From assembly GCA_003241475.1 (NCBI GenBank), contig QFQB01000116.1, positions 1 to 5,940 on the forward strand: 5,940 nt of DNA, given 5' to 3'. Source of the DNA: Micavibrio aeruginosavorus (GTDB lineage: Bacteria; Pseudomonadota; Alphaproteobacteria; Micavibrionales; Micavibrionaceae). A model generated the notes under the pieces. It did no database searches, had not been told where the DNA came from, and saw only the letters and a program-made list of their open reading frames with translations. Of this stretch, positions 4,174-5,940 are shown one piece after another (position 1 is the first letter of the stretch; the number at the start of each line of letters is the position of its first letter). The translations under genes and the position numbers were made by a program.

Positions 4174-5940
4174 TTACGGAACCTGAAACATCTCGTTGCC
4201 GCCCATAATGGCTTGCGGCAAAGTGTTGGCCTGCTTTGCGGCGCTGTAATCCGAGCGTTTCTTGAAGCGAATCGCCATGTTCATGATCTCTTTCATTTTT
4301 CCGTAATTTCCAGTCTCCAGATACAGACGCGACAATTCGGAATAATAATCCATAGCCATTGTCGTGTTGTAGCTATAGGTGATCCCCTCCTCCAGCAAAG
4401 CAAGCTGGGCTTCCTTGGCAACGTTTTGTTGCTTATACAAGGCCAAAAGCGCCATGCGCGCCCCCAAATGTACGGGGTCAATCGTCAGCGCACGGCGGTA
4501 CAGTTCTTCGGCAGAAGCCGTATCCTTGGGAATAACTTCCGGCCGGACCAGCGTTTGCACCTTGGCCAGATAATAATAGGCCGTCGCGACGCGCGGGTTG
4601 ATGGCCAACGCATCATACATATAGCCGACGACCTGTTCGTACAGCTTCTTTTGCTGTTCCTCGCTCAAAAGATCCTTGCGGTCTTCGAGGATGGCGATGG
4701 GGACGTTCACGGCAAACAGATAAGCCCTGTAATTAAGCCCCATCGAAATTTTTGCGGCGTTGTTGATATTGTCCATGAAACAATTGCTCGTGGTTTTCCT
4801 GCCCGTAAGCTCGCCGCAATCCATCTGCCCTGCAAACAAATTGTCGCGGGCGCGGCTGGCGTAATATTCGCCAGCCATGACGCTTGAAAACAGCCAGCCC
4901 ATAAGCACCAGCGGCAAGGCCAGTATGATTTTGTTGACGGCCGCAGGCATTGTTTCCGGCAAGCCCGACAGGCTTTGCGGTTCTTTCAGGGCTTGGCCCG
5001 TCGCATGAAACCACAGCGAAAGCAAAAGACCTTCCAGCATCAGAATGGATAAATTGTAGTGATTGAAACTGACGTGGGACTGGGCGACCAGCGCTGTCAA
5101 CGCAGCAAATATGCTGACGATAATCAATCGCTCGCGTATTTTCTCCGGCCCCAGTTGTTTAAGCGCTTTGAAGCTGCGCGCCGCACAGGCAACGGCAAAC
5201 GCATAAAAAAGAATCGGACCCAGAACGCCCAACTCGACCCAGAATTGCAACGGATCGTTGTGGGCCAAAAAGACCCCGTCTGCTTCTTCTTTCAGACGAT
5301 ATTCCGGGTATAAAAGGAAATAGGTCCCCATCCCCGTGCCTAGCAACGGCTTGTCTTTGATCATGTGCAAGGTGGATTCCCAAATATAGAGGCGATTGTT
5401 GGTAGGGTTTTCCATCTCGAGCGAAACTGTCCCGTAAAGGCGCTTGCCCAGATCATAGCGTTTTTGAATGCCCGTTTGCATGACTCCGTAGAACGCAAGA
5501 GCGCCAAGCAGAATAATAAAAAGAGATTTGCGTTTGGCTTTGATTTGCGGCCACAGCAGAACTGCAAAAAGAAGGAAGCCCGGCGCGAACGCGAAAACCG
5601 GCCCGCGCGCGACCGTGGACATGATCCCGCAAACAACAAGTATTGCAAAGGCGACAGCAAGCCTGTGCTCTTTCTTCGGTCGGTCCGCCAGCACCCATCC
5701 CAGCGCGCAAAAGAGAACGAGGCTGAACAATGCGCCGAGCGAAGAAGGATCGGCCAGAGGATGCCGCGCCTGTCCGTTGTAATAGCCGTTGAGTAAAAAG
5801 AATTGCAGAACGGCCCACACGCACATAATTGAAAACAGGACGATAAGCGGTTTTATCAATTTTTTGAAATAGCCCTCGCGCGCCGCCATCACGCCGCCGA
5901 AAAACGTGAGCGGAAAAGCCGAGAACATGCATGCACTCGT
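4174..5940 (-). CDS. O-antigen polymerase/ligase-like membrane protein with C-terminal TPR-like region (5' end beyond the right edge)
   Basis: The frame stays open to the right edge; an ATG at 5926-5928 is in frame but is probably internal, since the first membrane helices seem to be missing. Numbering from that Met, hydrophobic segments lie near 27-47, 63-80, 88-105, 107-126, 135-150, 232-250, 268-285, 293-308 and 332-352. The Wzy/WaaL hallmarks are present: STVARGP with Arg108, NNRLYIWE...KDKPLLGTGMGTY (177-203) with Arg179, and AHNDPLQFWVELGVLG (222-237) with His223. Such enzymes use undecaprenyl-linked glycans at the periplasmic face, as O-antigen polymerases, ligases or protein O-glycosyltransferases. 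The last 230 residues are soluble and contain TPR-like helices (about 433-460, 472-500, 530-553), probably periplasmic. Which of the three activities applies cannot be told. No other glycan genes are visible in the window. Confidence 0.85.
   Translation of the reverse strand, partial: TSACMFSAFPLTFFGGVMAAREGYFKKLIKPLIVLFSIMCVWAVLQFFLLNGYYNGQARHPLADPSSLGALFSLVLFCALGWVLADRPKKEHRLAVAFAILVVCGIMSTVARGPVFAFAPGFLLFAVLLWPQIKAKRKSLFIILLGALAFYGVMQTGIQKRYDLGKRLYGTVSLEMENPTNNRLYIWESTLHMIKDKPLLGTGMGTYFLLYPEYRLKEEADGVFLAHNDPLQFWVELGVLGPILFYAFAVACAARSFKALKQLGPEKIRERLIIVSIFAALTALVAQSHVSFNHYNLSILMLEGLLLSLWFHATGQALKEPQSLSGLPETMPAAVNKIILALPLVLMGWLFSSVMAGEYYASRARDNLFAGQMDCGELTGRKTTSNCFMDNINNAAKISMGLNYRAYLFAVNVPIAILEDRKDLLSEEQQKKLYEQVVGYMYDALAINPRVATAYYYLAKVQTLVRPEVIPKDTASAEELYRRALTIDPVHLGARMALLALYKQQNVAKEAQLALLEEGITYSYNTTMAMDYYSELSRLYLETGNYGKMKEIMNMAIRFKKRSDYSAAKQANTLPQAIMGGNEMFQVP

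Noticed and set aside
3518..4186. 222-codon plus-strand open frame antisense to sspB
   Set aside because: It covers sspB exactly in antisense and runs through the gap beyond. sspB is unmistakable, so this is a shadow frame.
4213..4887. 224-codon plus-strand open frame antisense to the TPR region of the ligase-like gene
   Set aside because: Shadow of a long coding frame; no start signal or homologous motif is visible.

Overview
The window looks like a chromosomal stretch of an alphaproteobacterium with a little over 50% GC. The best taxonomic marker is an SspB-type ClpXP adaptor of the alphaproteobacterial kind, with a RYDxMVExALRGVVREA-like N-terminus, an acidic Pro/Asp-rich linker and a C-terminal VVSLDKFRKK tail. 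Nothing in the DNA identifies a genus. Protein functions were recognised by eye from motifs, without a database search.

Left part (1-485): the 5' end of an unrecognised minus-strand gene runs off the left edge (1-269). It lies just downstream of a complete minus-strand tRNA-Arg(CCG) gene (409-485). Two strong intrinsic terminators, both oriented for minus-strand transcription, lie between them (332-355 and 283-318). A promoter-like sequence (367-395) lies between the tRNA and the terminators, so a transcript starting there would meet both hairpins before reaching the start codon at 269. This is the least ordinary arrangement in the window.

Middle (486-1635): a 124-nt divergent spacer separates the tRNA from a plus-strand aldo/keto reductase (610-1635) that has its full catalytic tetrad. 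Its stop codon directly abuts the stop codon of the convergent minus-strand gene, with no bases between.

Right part (1636-5940, all minus strand; transcription order right to left): a membrane O-antigen polymerase/ligase-like protein with a C-terminal TPR-like region (5' end beyond the right edge); a 146-nt gap; sspB; an alpha/beta hydrolase of the dienelactone-hydrolase/PAF-acetylhydrolase-like type; and an ABC transporter ATPase. The last three are spaced by 2 and 5 nt and are probably cotranscribed. The ATPase has no permease gene beside it inside the window.

I see no mobile element genes, CRISPR array or clear multi-gene defence or novel system. Most of the region is housekeeping or ordinary metabolic content. 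The points worth a second look are the terminator-guarded ORF next to the tRNA, the orphan ABC ATPase, and the initiation signals around sspB.
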